Below, one piece after another: positions 49,235 to 58,341 of a DNA stretch of 64,000 nucleotides. The notes under the pieces are model-generated. The model had not been told where the DNA came from. It saw only the letters and a program-made list of their open reading frames with translations, and did no database searches. The translations under genes were made by a program, and so were the position numbers. Each line of letters opens with the position of its first letter. Position 1 is the first letter of the stretch. The stretch comes from Candidatus Poribacteria bacterium (GTDB lineage Bacteria > Poribacteria > WGA-4E > PCPOR2b): positions 24,986-88,985 of the forward strand of contig PYIZ01000038.1 in the NCBI GenBank assembly GCA_003635265.1, given 5' to 3'.

Positions 49235-50944
49235 TCACGGCGTGTACTCGTGACCGTAACGGATGGTGTATCGGTAGCCCTGCTCGGTGAGGAAGAGCTG
49301 ACGGTTGATTGCAAACTCCTGATCTCGTGAATCGCGGGTAACGATTGAGTAGAAGTGCGCGAGCGAGCCGTCAGTTTTGGGACGGAGGATGCGTCCGAGA
49401 CGTTGAGCCTCTTCTTGGCGCGAACCGAACGTGCCAGAAATTTGAATCGCGACATTCGCATCGGGGAGGTCAATCGCAAAGTTGGCGACTTTGGAAACAA
49501 CGAGCAACTTAATCTCGCCCTGCCGAAACTGTTCGTAGAGTTCGCCGCGCTCACGGTTCGGGGTTTGTCCCATAATCAGGGGTGCGTTTAGACTTGTAGC
49601 GATCTCCTTGAGTTGCTCGATATATTGCCCAATTACAAGTATCTGATCCCCTTCGTGTCGCTCGATCAGTTCGCACACGACGGGAAATTTGTCCGGATTC
49701 TCGGAAGCGATGCGGAACTTCTGCCTGGCACTGGCGACAGCGTAACTCATGCGCAGGTGTTCGGGTAGGTCTACGCGGATTTCGGTGCACTCAGCGGTCG
49801 CGATCCAGCCCTGCTGTTCCAACTCGCGCCAAGGCACATCATACTTTTTCGGTCCAATCAAGCTGAACACATCATCTTCCCTGCCATCTTCTCGCACCAG
49901 TGTTGCGGTCAATCCGAGGCGACGTTTCCCCTGAATCTCCGCAGTCATCCGAAAAACAGGAGCGGGCAACAGATGAACTTCATCGTAGATAATCAAGCCC
50001 CAATCCATCTCGGAGAAGAGTCCCAAATGAACGAAGTCCTCCGATTTGCGCCTGCGATAGGTCAGGATCTGGTAGGTGGTCACTGTGATTGGACGGATTT
50101 CCTTACGGTCACTGGTGTATTCGCCGATCTCCTCCGGCGCAATCGTCGTCTTATCAAGAAATTCATCAATCCACTGGCGCACAGCGATTGTATTTGTCGA
50201 AAGGATCAGCGTGTGACATTTGGTCTCGAACAAAATACCAAGCCCGACGATGGTCTTACCCGCACCACAAGGGAGGACAATTACGCCGCTGCCGCCGCGC
50301 ACATCGCCTCCCAGATGAAAAACCTCTGCTGCATCGCGTTGATAGTCACGCAGATTGAAATCCGTCCCTGATAGTGTTGTAGGTCGAGGCGCAATCTCCA
50401 GATAACTTCCGCTGACGTAGCCCGCAAGATCTTCAACCGGAAAGCCTATTTTGATTAACGCCTGCTTGATGTGTCCGCGAAGTTGGTAGGGAACGGAGAC
50501 AGTCTGAGGATCTACCTGCTTGCCCAGCAGATTTTTCACCGATTCGCTGTGAGCAATTTCAGCCATGAGCACCGGATCTTCGGCGTGCAAAACCAAGTCG
50601 TGATCCCCGGCGCGATCGGGATTCAGGTCGGCGTGCTTCATCAACTTAACCCGCCCGTAGCGAGACACATAATCAATTATCTCAGCGATGATATTTTGTG
50701 GCACATCATATTTGGTGTACTCATCGAGCGCGTCCAAAATGTCCCCGACTTCCATCCCTGCAGCGGCAGCATTCCACAACGAAAGAGGTGTGATGCGATA
50801 GGTGTGGATATGTTCGGGACTCTTTTCCAACTCCGCAAAGCTGGCGAGTGCGTCTCTTGCCCCCTCATAAAGTGGACTGTCAACTTCGAGGAGCACTGTC
50901 CGATCGCTCTGGACGATCAACGGGTTTTGTGGATTGTATGGCAT
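49235..50944 (-). CDS. XPB/Ssl2-like DEAD/DEAH helicase
   Basis: VIVLPCGAGKTIVGLG (Walker A), IIYDEVHLLPAPVFRMT (DEVH), GLTATLVREDGREDD, QRLGRILRPK. Confidence 0.9.
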   Translation of the reverse strand: MPYNPQNPLIVQSDRTVLLEVDSPLYEGARDALASFAELEKSPEHIHTYRITPLSLWNAAAAGMEVGDILDALDEYTKYDVPQNIIAEIIDYVSRYGRVKLMKHADLNPDRAGDHDLVLHAEDPVLMAEIAHSESVKNLLGKQVDPQTVSVPYQLRGHIKQALIKIGFPVEDLAGYVSGSYLEIAPRPTTLSGTDFNLRDYQRDAAEVFHLGGDVRGGSGVIVLPCGAGKTIVGLGILFETKCHTLILSTNTIAVRQWIDEFLDKTTIAPEEIGEYTSDRKEIRPITVTTYQILTYRRRKSEDFVHLGLFSEMDWGLIIYDEVHLLPAPVFRMTAEIQGKRRLGLTATLVREDGREDDVFSLIGPKKYDVPWRELEQQGWIATAECTEIRVDLPEHLRMSYAVASARQKFRIASENPDKFPVVCELIERHEGDQILVIGQYIEQLKEIATSLNAPLIMGQTPNRERGELYEQFRQGEIKLLVVSKVANFAIDLPDANVAIQISGTFGSRQEEAQRLGRILRPKTDGSLAHFYSIVTRDSRDQEFAINRQLFLTEQGYRYTIRYGHEYTP

Positions 50945-50947
50945 TGG

Positions 50948-51466
50948 TCAAATCCTTGCATCAATTTTTGGTGGAGGTGTCACGAGTTTGACGGTTTTCT
51001 GGTCATTTAGGTTGGAGAGCAGGGTTCGGATATTTTCTTGAAGGACTGGATGAAGGACCTCCGGAGCGATCTCGGCGAATGGGACAAGGACAAAACTGCG
51101 CTGGTGCATTTCGGGGTGCGGTACGATAAGATTCGGTGTATTGATGCAACACTGGTCGTAGATTAGCAGATCCAAATCTACCTCTCGTGGTCCCCAACGT
51201 GCTCGATGCTTTCGTCCAACTGCCCGCTCAATTTCCTTCAGCAACGCCAACAACCGATGGATCAGCAAATCAGTTTCGACAGCGATGACACCGTTCAGAA
51301 ACCAATCCTGTTTCTCATAGCCGACGGGTTCGGTTTCGTAGAGGGAAGAGATCTGTATCAGCGAGACGCTATCTGCTTCTAACAGCAGCCGTAACGCTTG
51401 AGTGATATAATTGAAGCGGTCGTCGATGTTCGATCCAAAACCGATGTATGCGTGTGCCATATTCAA
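50948..51466 (-). CDS. folK: 2-amino-4-hydroxy-6-hydroxymethyldihydropteridine diphosphokinase
   Basis: AYIGFGSNIDDRFNYI, SSLYETEPVGYEKQDWFLN, RWGPREVDLDLLIYD, PHPEMHQRSFVLVPFAEIAP. Confidence 0.95.
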   Translation of the reverse strand: MNMAHAYIGFGSNIDDRFNYITQALRLLLEADSVSLIQISSLYETEPVGYEKQDWFLNGVIAVETDLLIHRLLALLKEIERAVGRKHRARWGPREVDLDLLIYDQCCINTPNLIVPHPEMHQRSFVLVPFAEIAPEVLHPVLQENIRTLLSNLNDQKTVKLVTPPPKIDARI

Positions 51467-51649
51467 GAGTTCATTTGTGCATTAGTTCATTGGTTCATTA
51501 ATAGTAAAACGTGATGCGTCAGAAGAATAAGGAAAATAATCATGTCAAAATAGCCGAGTGTATTACCTGTTGAATGTGCGTTTGCGATTACACTAGGTAT
51601 ATTCAGTTTCACCGTTTCTGTTCGGCAAGCTATAGGAGAAGTTAACAGT

Positions 51650-52465
51650 ATGAAGAACAAGAACGATTTGCAAAGCTCCCAAATGTGTAAGGCGTCACCT
51701 CCAAGCAAACTGGTGGGCGTGGGTGGCCACCAGTTGTATATCCACTGCATCGGCGAAGGCAGCCCGACCGTGGTGTTGGATGCCGGGCGAGGCGGCAGCT
51801 CAAATGACTGGCGGAACGTACAGCCTGACCTCGCAAAATTTACCCGGGTCTGTTCATATGATCGTGCCGGTTATGGCTTCAGCGAACCGGGTCCCAAACC
51901 CCGTACGGGACAGCAGATTATCAATGAACTCCATAAATTACTGGTCAACGCAGGAATTGAAGGTCCCTATGTTCTAGTGGGGCACTCGTCTGGCGGATTG
52001 CATGTTCGCCTTTACGCCAGTCAGTATCCGGACGAGGTCGTTGGGATGGCACTAATTGACCCATCACACGAAGATCAACGTCTACGCATACCCGCGGAGA
52101 TTTGGAAAGTTGCCGCGCCCACACCGGAACCGGGAACCGCAGATTATGATGAATTTGTTGCCCGCCCAGAGACGGACGTACAGGTACGCGCCAATCGTGC
52201 CTTACCTCCAAAGCTGAGAGATATACCGTTAATAGTGCTGACAGGCGATCAAAGACCATCTACGCTACCGGGCATCTCAGAGGCATTACTGAATCAAGCG
52301 TGGCAAACTATCCAAGAAATGTGGGCGGAACTACCCCTTCTCTCGTCCAACGGAAGACGGATCACCGCTAAAAAGAGCGGTCACGACATTCCAAGAGACC
52401 AGCCTAAAACCGTAATTGAAGCAATTCGGCAAATTGTCGAGGAGGTTCGGCGTGAACAGAAGTGA
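51650..52465 (+). CDS. alpha/beta hydrolase
   Basis: VGHSSGGLHVRLYASQYPDEVVGMALIDPSH; ends with KKSGHDIPRDQP. Confidence 0.9.
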   Translation: MKNKNDLQSSQMCKASPPSKLVGVGGHQLYIHCIGEGSPTVVLDAGRGGSSNDWRNVQPDLAKFTRVCSYDRAGYGFSEPGPKPRTGQQIINELHKLLVNAGIEGPYVLVGHSSGGLHVRLYASQYPDEVVGMALIDPSHEDQRLRIPAEIWKVAAPTPEPGTADYDEFVARPETDVQVRANRALPPKLRDIPLIVLTGDQRPSTLPGISEALLNQAWQTIQEMWAELPLLSSNGRRITAKKSGHDIPRDQPKTVIEAIRQIVEEVRREQK

Positions 52466-52506
52466 AATATCTACCTGACCCCCTGTCTGAGAACGGAGGA
52501 ATTGAG

Positions 52507-53130
52507 ATGCTTAAATACATTAAACGTGGACTGATCGTTTGTATGTTAGCCCTTGTATTTCTCGTGCTGGCATATCTCCTTGGTGTAAAGACATACGATG
52601 CTCCCAAAAAGGAGAAGACTCAGGTTTATGAGAAGGATTCTACTATTCTTCGTTCAACAAAAACCGAACGTCTTTCTCACTTTAAATCAACGCTGGAAAA
52701 AGTGCAACAGTTTGGCGGAGGTCAGGTCATCTTTGAAGGCGGAAAGGGATTTGTCCTTTTTCGAGTTCGCAAAGATGGCAGTCTTGTGGCAATGGTCCCA
52801 GTTTTTGCATCGATTCCACATATTTCCTCCACCACCCTGTTTAGGCTTATTCTCCTATCAAAGAGATACTATACCATCAGGTTAACCTCTTGGGACAAGG
52901 AACAACTGGATCAGATAGCAGCCCTCCAAGACGCACCTGAGCGGGAAGTCCCATATCCGAAAACGGATCCACATATATTCCGTGAGGCAGAACTGGGAAC
53001 GGATACATCAGCTGCTGCTGCGTTGACAGAAGCAGTCTTGACAAAGGTTTTTCACCTCAAGAAGGGTAGAATAACAATCTACGCCGGAGATTACCGTGAG
53101 TTCCGTTCGGCCGCTCCACTCGGCGGGTAG
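52507..53130 (+). CDS. hypothetical protein with N-terminal TM helix
   Basis: YIKRGLIVCMLALVFLVLAYLLGV; GAGGAATTGAG upstream. Confidence 0.65.
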   Translation: MLKYIKRGLIVCMLALVFLVLAYLLGVKTYDAPKKEKTQVYEKDSTILRSTKTERLSHFKSTLEKVQQFGGGQVIFEGGKGFVLFRVRKDGSLVAMVPVFASIPHISSTTLFRLILLSKRYYTIRLTSWDKEQLDQIAALQDAPEREVPYPKTDPHIFREAELGTDTSAAAALTEAVLTKVFHLKKGRITIYAGDYREFRSAAPLGG

Positions 53131-53308
53131 GGGCGGTGAGATGGTGGACGTAGATATGTTGTTTTCCGTAGAAATCGAGTGTGAGTATAAACCACAATTG
53201 ACATAGAAGGATGTTTATTCTACCCAACTGTAAAACTGCTGTAAAATATGAGATGGTACTTTGAGTGATACAGCTTGACGCACAGCGAGTAGAATCTGAC
53301 CTATTTTT

Positions 53309-53399
53309 TGTACTGCCATCGGAAATTAGGGCCACCCTCTAAACCAAGATTGTGATACAATGCCAATCCGATTGAAAGGAGATTTCCGATGGCAGTACA
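53309..53399. repeat. 91-bp element with perfect 18-bp terminal inverted repeats
   Basis: TGTACTGCCATCGGAAAT (53309-53326) and ATTTCCGATGGCAGTACA (53382-53399). Confidence 0.75.
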
Positions 53400-53454
53400 G
53401 GTTCAATGAGTTGTTCATAAATCTGTTGAGGTTCTGCTTGTTTAAGAAAATCAA

Positions 53455-53931
53455 CTACTTCCTTTGATATTTTTGTTCAACTTGTAAAAATTCGGAGATT
53501 TTTGTGATAGCTGCTTCGTCCCCCGAACAACGGCTCCATATATGAAGCCCCGCTTGACTCTCTCCAAATGGGCTGCCCCATTCCATACCTATCTGGGAGC
53601 GTGTAAGAAAACGGAATTTCACCTTCAGACCGGGATTATTGGTTCGCAATTCCCAATGGTGGTTGATCGCATCAATCACTTCTGGAGATCTGAGTGTGAT
53701 ATTGTGTTGTGTGTCTTTGACCTGTACTACCGTAGCGGTTTCAGGCGATATTCTATCAAAGTCTTCCGCACCTTCCAGATAGAGCACCTCATCGTCGGCA
53801 AGGTCCAGCCAAGAATCTACACTATGCCAGATTTGATAGAGGTATCCTCTTAGCTGGGCATGTGCCTGACGTTTGGGGTTTGCCTTTAGAGGGTGTCTTT
53901 TGCGTTGTTTTTTTCTCTGTTTCTTTGCCAT
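53455..53931 (-). pseudogene. truncated dsDNA nuclease-like N-terminal domain (DUF4297/Cap4-like)
   Basis: RGYLYQIWHSVDSWL...LEGAEDFDRISPETATVVQVKDTQHNITLRSPEVIDAINHHW...FRFLTRSQIGME; reading continues in a shifted frame beyond the stop. Confidence 0.55.
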
Positions 53932-54034
53932 TTCTGTCCCTAATACTGGAAGGCGATCAAATTAGAGGTTAATTACACAGAGTTTTGCTGCTGTTTGATG
54001 TGTTGATAATAAAGTCGTTCTCTTATTGAAAACA

Positions 54035-54337
54035 CAAGTTGCTAGACAATCTATAAGTCGAGTTTTTCACACCCGCTCCCTATTAGAAATAACCAAATAG
54101 ACGACACACATGTCGCCCCTCTGGGGCTTGGAGGGTGGGTCCTATCGTCGGCTATAGACATGTCGCCCCTCTGGGGCTTTAAGACTTGGATTAGACATCC
54201 TCTACGACACACGTTGCGCTCTGCCCCAATGAATCCCCGATAAATCTCCGATAAATCGGAACAGGCGGGACTGGGGAGGCCCAACCTACGGGTATAGGGG
54301 GTTGGTTTCTATCGTGCCGCACACCACTAGCAACTTG
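54035..54337. mobile_element. candidate MITE-like element with CAAGTTGCTAG/CTAGCAACTTG inverted ends
   Basis: 11-bp perfect inverted ends, two ACATGTCGCCCCTCTGGGGCTT hairpins inside. Confidence 0.5.
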
Positions 54338-54384
54338 CGTTATTATAACCTATTTTCTGACCAAGTGCGTCAATCCTACAGTTT

Positions 54385-54804
54385 TTAGATAGGTTGTAGT
54401 AACTCTGTGTGTTGTCCGAGTTCAGTAGATATTGACTCATAGATAACTCGTGCTTGTTCAACAGCCGCATTTGCTTCTGCGCCTGTAGCTTCCGTCCAGT
54501 TCCCTGGATAGCGGGCTTCAACCGCCCATTGGGTTAAGCTAGCCAAGTCCGGACACATTTCTTTGAATTGCCAGCCATCGGGCACCAGATTGCGTAGGAC
54601 GTCTAGGTCATGGGTTCGTGGAAAATCAATCTGTAGAAAGACTAATACTGCCTTTAATGCTTTTTCGGCAGCCTGTTGAGCAAACCAGCAGACATGACGT
54701 GGGACAATATGTGGCTGTCTTAACAAAGTTTCAGCTGTTGTCAAATCTTCTTCGGCATAACGCAACCAGCGATCTGTTTCTGCAAGTTGCTCAGTTGCGT
54801 TCAT
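54385..54804 (-). CDS. HEPN domain protein
   Basis: WLRYAEEDLTTAETLL, VCWFAQQAAEKALKAVLVFLQIDFPRTHDLDVL. Confidence 0.9.
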   Translation of the reverse strand: MNATEQLAETDRWLRYAEEDLTTAETLLRQPHIVPRHVCWFAQQAAEKALKAVLVFLQIDFPRTHDLDVLRNLVPDGWQFKEMCPDLASLTQWAVEARYPGNWTEATGAEANAAVEQARVIYESISTELGQHTELLQPI

Positions 54805-55105
54805 AAAGTATTTCCCCTTCTCGTTGGGCGGCACGTAGGATTGTGCCCACCTGATCGCGCTGACGTACTAATTCTTCAGGTGTTGCTACGAGAATATCTT
54901 TAGCCATGGGTAGGTCAGCAAGGGCACGTCGGATGTCAACGGCAGTTTTCCGTTTATCAGCGAGTTCGGAGAAGACTACAAGCAGATCTATATCGCTTTG
55001 CGGGTGGGCCTCGCCGCGGGCATGTGAACCGAAGAGGATAATCTGCATGGGGTGAAAGTCGCGCACGATGCGTTCTGTCATGGTTGAGATGATTTCGTTA
55101 TTCAT
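54791..55105 (-). CDS. MNT-type nucleotidyltransferase
   Basis: IILFGSHARGEAHPQSDIDLLVVF; overlaps the HEPN gene start. Confidence 0.93.
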   Translation of the reverse strand: MNNEIISTMTERIVRDFHPMQIILFGSHARGEAHPQSDIDLLVVFSELADKRKTAVDIRRALADLPMAKDILVATPEELVRQRDQVGTILRAAQREGEILYERN

Positions 55106-55273
55106 TTGTTCGATCCTTTCCATTTTCACGCTGATACGGCGCGGGGTCACAAAAATGAGAGATCTAATTTATTGTCTTTGACGTTCATCCGCCTCAAGGG
55201 GTGGATCAAATTTTAACGGAACGGGCAATAAATTGCCCTACTACAAACGAAGCTACGGTGATCTGATGGTCTA

Positions 55274-56914
55274 CTAGTCTTCAATCGACAATCGAACCGG
55301 CAGTTTGCCTTGAGCTGCCTGTGCCCCGACAATCACATCGACAGCTGCGGACACGGAAGCGTCATGGGTATCGTAAGCAGCGAGGGACACTGAGACAGCG
55401 GGGCAGTCCCGGAGCGTGTAAGGTGAACCGAGCGCAATCACAATAATGGGAGTTTTAGTCTCTAAACTAATCCGTTGGACGAGTGCTGCCTGTTCATCGT
55501 TTATGATTCCGGCAATAACCGCATCGGCGTTTTCTGCTTGCAAGATCAGTTGTGGCAGGATACCTTCCACCTCCGATTTCTCTGGGATTCGCGCCTCAAC
55601 CGTGTTCGGGTGATGCGCTTTGAAGCTCTCGAATAAGCTCAATGATTTACTCAGAATTAGGACGGAGGTTTCCGGCTTTAATTTTAAGGGTAGAAGGTTA
55701 TCTCGATTCTTTACCACTGTAATTGCCTGCGATGCGATTGTTTGGGCGAGTTGCTGATGTGCATCTGTCCCGACAGTCCCTCCCACCGCATCGAGATCAA
55801 CAAAACGCTGGTTGAACGCTGCCGCTTTGTTTTTTAGGATGCGCTTGACAGACTGGTCTAACCGGGCTTGGGAGATGCGCCCACTTTTGACCGCGGATAG
55901 CAGTGCATCAAAGACCTCAATCTGCTTTGTGGGGGACCAGAGCACCATCACGATGTCCGCCCCGGCTTCAACCGTCATAACCGCAGCTTCGCCCGATCGG
56001 TAGCGGTCATCAATCGCTTTCATTTCCATGTCATCGGTAATGATTAAGCCGTCAAAGCCGAGTTCCTTTCGCAAGAGATCTGTTAGGATAGTCGGCGAGA
56101 GCGTGGCAGGTCGGTCGGCGTCAAAGGCGGGATAGACGATATGCGCTGTCATGATTGCAGCGACATCGGCATCAATCGCGGCGCGAAAGGGGTGCAGCTC
56201 AAGGGCGTGGATACGCTCTCGGTCATGGTTCACCGTTGGTAGGTCGAAGTGGGAGTCAACGGTGGTGTCTCCGTGTCCGGGGAAATGCTTTGCGGTCCCC
56301 AAAATGCCGTTGTCCTGTAACCCGTGGATGTAAGCAACACCCAAGCGGGAAACGAGTTCTGCCGATTCACCGAAGGAACGGCGATCAATAACGGGATTTT
56401 GTGGATTGTTGTTGACATCCATGACCGGCGCGAAGTTGAGGTTGACCCCCACCGCGGCGAGTTCGACGGCGGTGACTTCTCCGGCGCGCTCCGCCAACTC
56501 GGTCGAATCGGTCGCGCCCAACGCCATATTGCCGGGCAGCACCGTCGCACCTTCCTTTAAGCGGATGACCCAACCGCCCTCTTGATCTATTCCAATGAAC
56601 AGCGGAATCTGACGCGCTGTTGCGCTCGCCAATCGCTGGAGTTCGTTTGTTAGTTCCGCTGTCTGCTGTGGGGATTGGATATTCCGACTAAAGAGGACAA
56701 CCCCACCGACAAACCGCTCACGGATATGGGTTTCGATGGTTTCGTTGGGTTGTGTCCCCTCGAAACCGACCATGATAAGCTGTCCGACCTTTTCCTCGAT
56801 TGTCATTTCGGTTATCATTGTGTCAATTTCCGGATCGGTGAGGGCGAAAGTTTGGGAAGATATCACCCCGATCAGCAGTGCGACAGACAGGTATAAGAGC
56901 AGCGCGTCGTGCAT
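55274..56914 (-). CDS. nagZ: glycoside hydrolase family 3 beta-N-acetylhexosaminidase
   Basis: FIGIDQEGGWVIRLKEGATVLPGNMALGA, AKHFPGHGDTTVDSHFDLP, GFDGLIITDDMEMKAI. Confidence 0.93.
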   Translation of the reverse strand: MHDALLLYLSVALLIGVISSQTFALTDPEIDTMITEMTIEEKVGQLIMVGFEGTQPNETIETHIRERFVGGVVLFSRNIQSPQQTAELTNELQRLASATARQIPLFIGIDQEGGWVIRLKEGATVLPGNMALGATDSTELAERAGEVTAVELAAVGVNLNFAPVMDVNNNPQNPVIDRRSFGESAELVSRLGVAYIHGLQDNGILGTAKHFPGHGDTTVDSHFDLPTVNHDRERIHALELHPFRAAIDADVAAIMTAHIVYPAFDADRPATLSPTILTDLLRKELGFDGLIITDDMEMKAIDDRYRSGEAAVMTVEAGADIVMVLWSPTKQIEVFDALLSAVKSGRISQARLDQSVKRILKNKAAAFNQRFVDLDAVGGTVGTDAHQQLAQTIASQAITVVKNRDNLLPLKLKPETSVLILSKSLSLFESFKAHHPNTVEARIPEKSEVEGILPQLILQAENADAVIAGIINDEQAALVQRISLETKTPIIVIALGSPYTLRDCPAVSVSLAAYDTHDASVSAAVDVIVGAQAAQGKLPVRLSIED

Positions 56915-57026
56915 TGTGTTTGGTTCATTAGTTCATTGGTTCACTAGTTCATTGAACCGTTTTTTCGTCATCGCATTAAGATATGCTTGACGTATCACGT
57001 TTCACGCAAGCACATATCGCCCCGCT

Positions 57027-57052
57027 CCGATAAATCGGGATTCAAAGCAACT
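57027..57052. repeat. CCGATAAATCGGG-type repeat nested inside a CGCCCCGCT/GGGGCT hairpin
   Basis: CCGATAAATCGGGATTCAAAGCAACT between GCCCCGCT and GGGGCT; uninterrupted hairpin nearby at 57089-57110. Confidence 0.8.
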
Positions 57053-57338
57053 GGGGCTTAGGTGTTGGGCGGTTCGCTGTTTCTATAAACATGTCGCCCC
57101 GCTGGGGCTAAAGAGCCTGTCTATAGACATGTCGGTCCGCTGGAGCGAAGGATAACAGTGCTTGACCTTAATCGCGAACGGTTGGTTCTTTTAACACTAG
57201 CGACTTGCGTTATATCAAGAAATAGTGCGAAGAAATCGAGTTTTCAAGTCCCGATTATCGGGATGCTCCCCGATAGATCGAGGCAAGCTGAGTCGGCAAA
57301 AAAACTCGGTTTCTGTGAGCGGGGAGGCACTGATAACG

Positions 57339-58082
57339 CTACGAGTCGTCTTCGTCATCTTTAGCGGCGTATGATTGACCCGCGAAGGCAGCGCGGACGT
57401 CCGCTGCGGTTTTCGCAGTTTTCAGCGCATTAATTCGCGTCTCTTCTTCCTGCAATAACGCCTTAACGTTGGTCAGAACCGCTTCCGCCTTATCGGCTGG
57501 AAACTTGCACGCACCATTTTCATCCATGTGGATAAGCTCACCCGGAGAGACATCCATCCCGCCCACCGAAACCGGCACGTTGACCGCCTGTACAGCCATA
57601 TCGCCGTGTCCGGGCGTGATGCCACTGAGCATATACTGAAATTTCATGGGACGAATTTCATCGATGTCTCGTGACGGACCGTTGGATATGGCACCGACAC
57701 AACCGACGGCTTTCATCGCAGCAGTCATGTTTCCGCCCGCTAGTCCCGCTTTAGCGTGGAGTTCGGGCGGCCATTTTTGCTGGAAAACCAGAATTGTCGG
57801 TTTCCCCGATGCGTCGAGTGCATCAATGACATCCATAAAGGTTAAACGTGAGTAATTCGGGTCGGGCAATCCATACACGCATGTTACAGCGTATCCGACG
57901 AGTGGACCTAATTCGGGATACATACAACGGATGGATTGGTCGGTATACCAGTTCTCCGTCCAAGGGTTATAAAGCCCAAGACAGAGGGGGTTTTTGGGGT
58001 AGGTGGCAACAACGTTGGTGATTGATGGTGTGTCGTAGTTTCGCAATTCTTCTAAAATTTCTGATTCTGTCAATTTTGCCAT
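57339..58082 (-). CDS. RraA-like family protein
   Basis: GGNMTAAMKAVGCVGAISNGPSRDIDEIR, GELIHMDENGACKFP. Confidence 0.88.
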   Translation of the reverse strand: MAKLTESEILEELRNYDTPSITNVVATYPKNPLCLGLYNPWTENWYTDQSIRCMYPELGPLVGYAVTCVYGLPDPNYSRLTFMDVIDALDASGKPTILVFQQKWPPELHAKAGLAGGNMTAAMKAVGCVGAISNGPSRDIDEIRPMKFQYMLSGITPGHGDMAVQAVNVPVSVGGMDVSPGELIHMDENGACKFPADKAEAVLTNVKALLQEEETRINALKTAKTAADVRAAFAGQSYAAKDDEDDS

Positions 58083-58341
58083 AAGTTACCTCTTCGTAAG
58101 TACACTGTCTGGCAGATGAGGAGGGAGCCGACAGTTAGTACTTGTGAAAATCGTTACGCATCGGCTAGATAATAAATGATAGTGAATTAAAAAAATACAT
58201 TAACACGTCTTCTGTAGGGGGCGTACCCCCCGAATCGCGACTGAATGTCCGCTAGTCGGGAATTGGAATTCCCTCCTACAACCCAATAATGTCAAGTTAA
58301 TTGTAAAATCCACCATAAACGCAAACAGTGAAATATGTTCG

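Noticed and set aside
57027-57040. CCCGATAAATCGGG as rho-independent terminator
   Set aside because: No T-run follows and copies occur nested in other hairpins.
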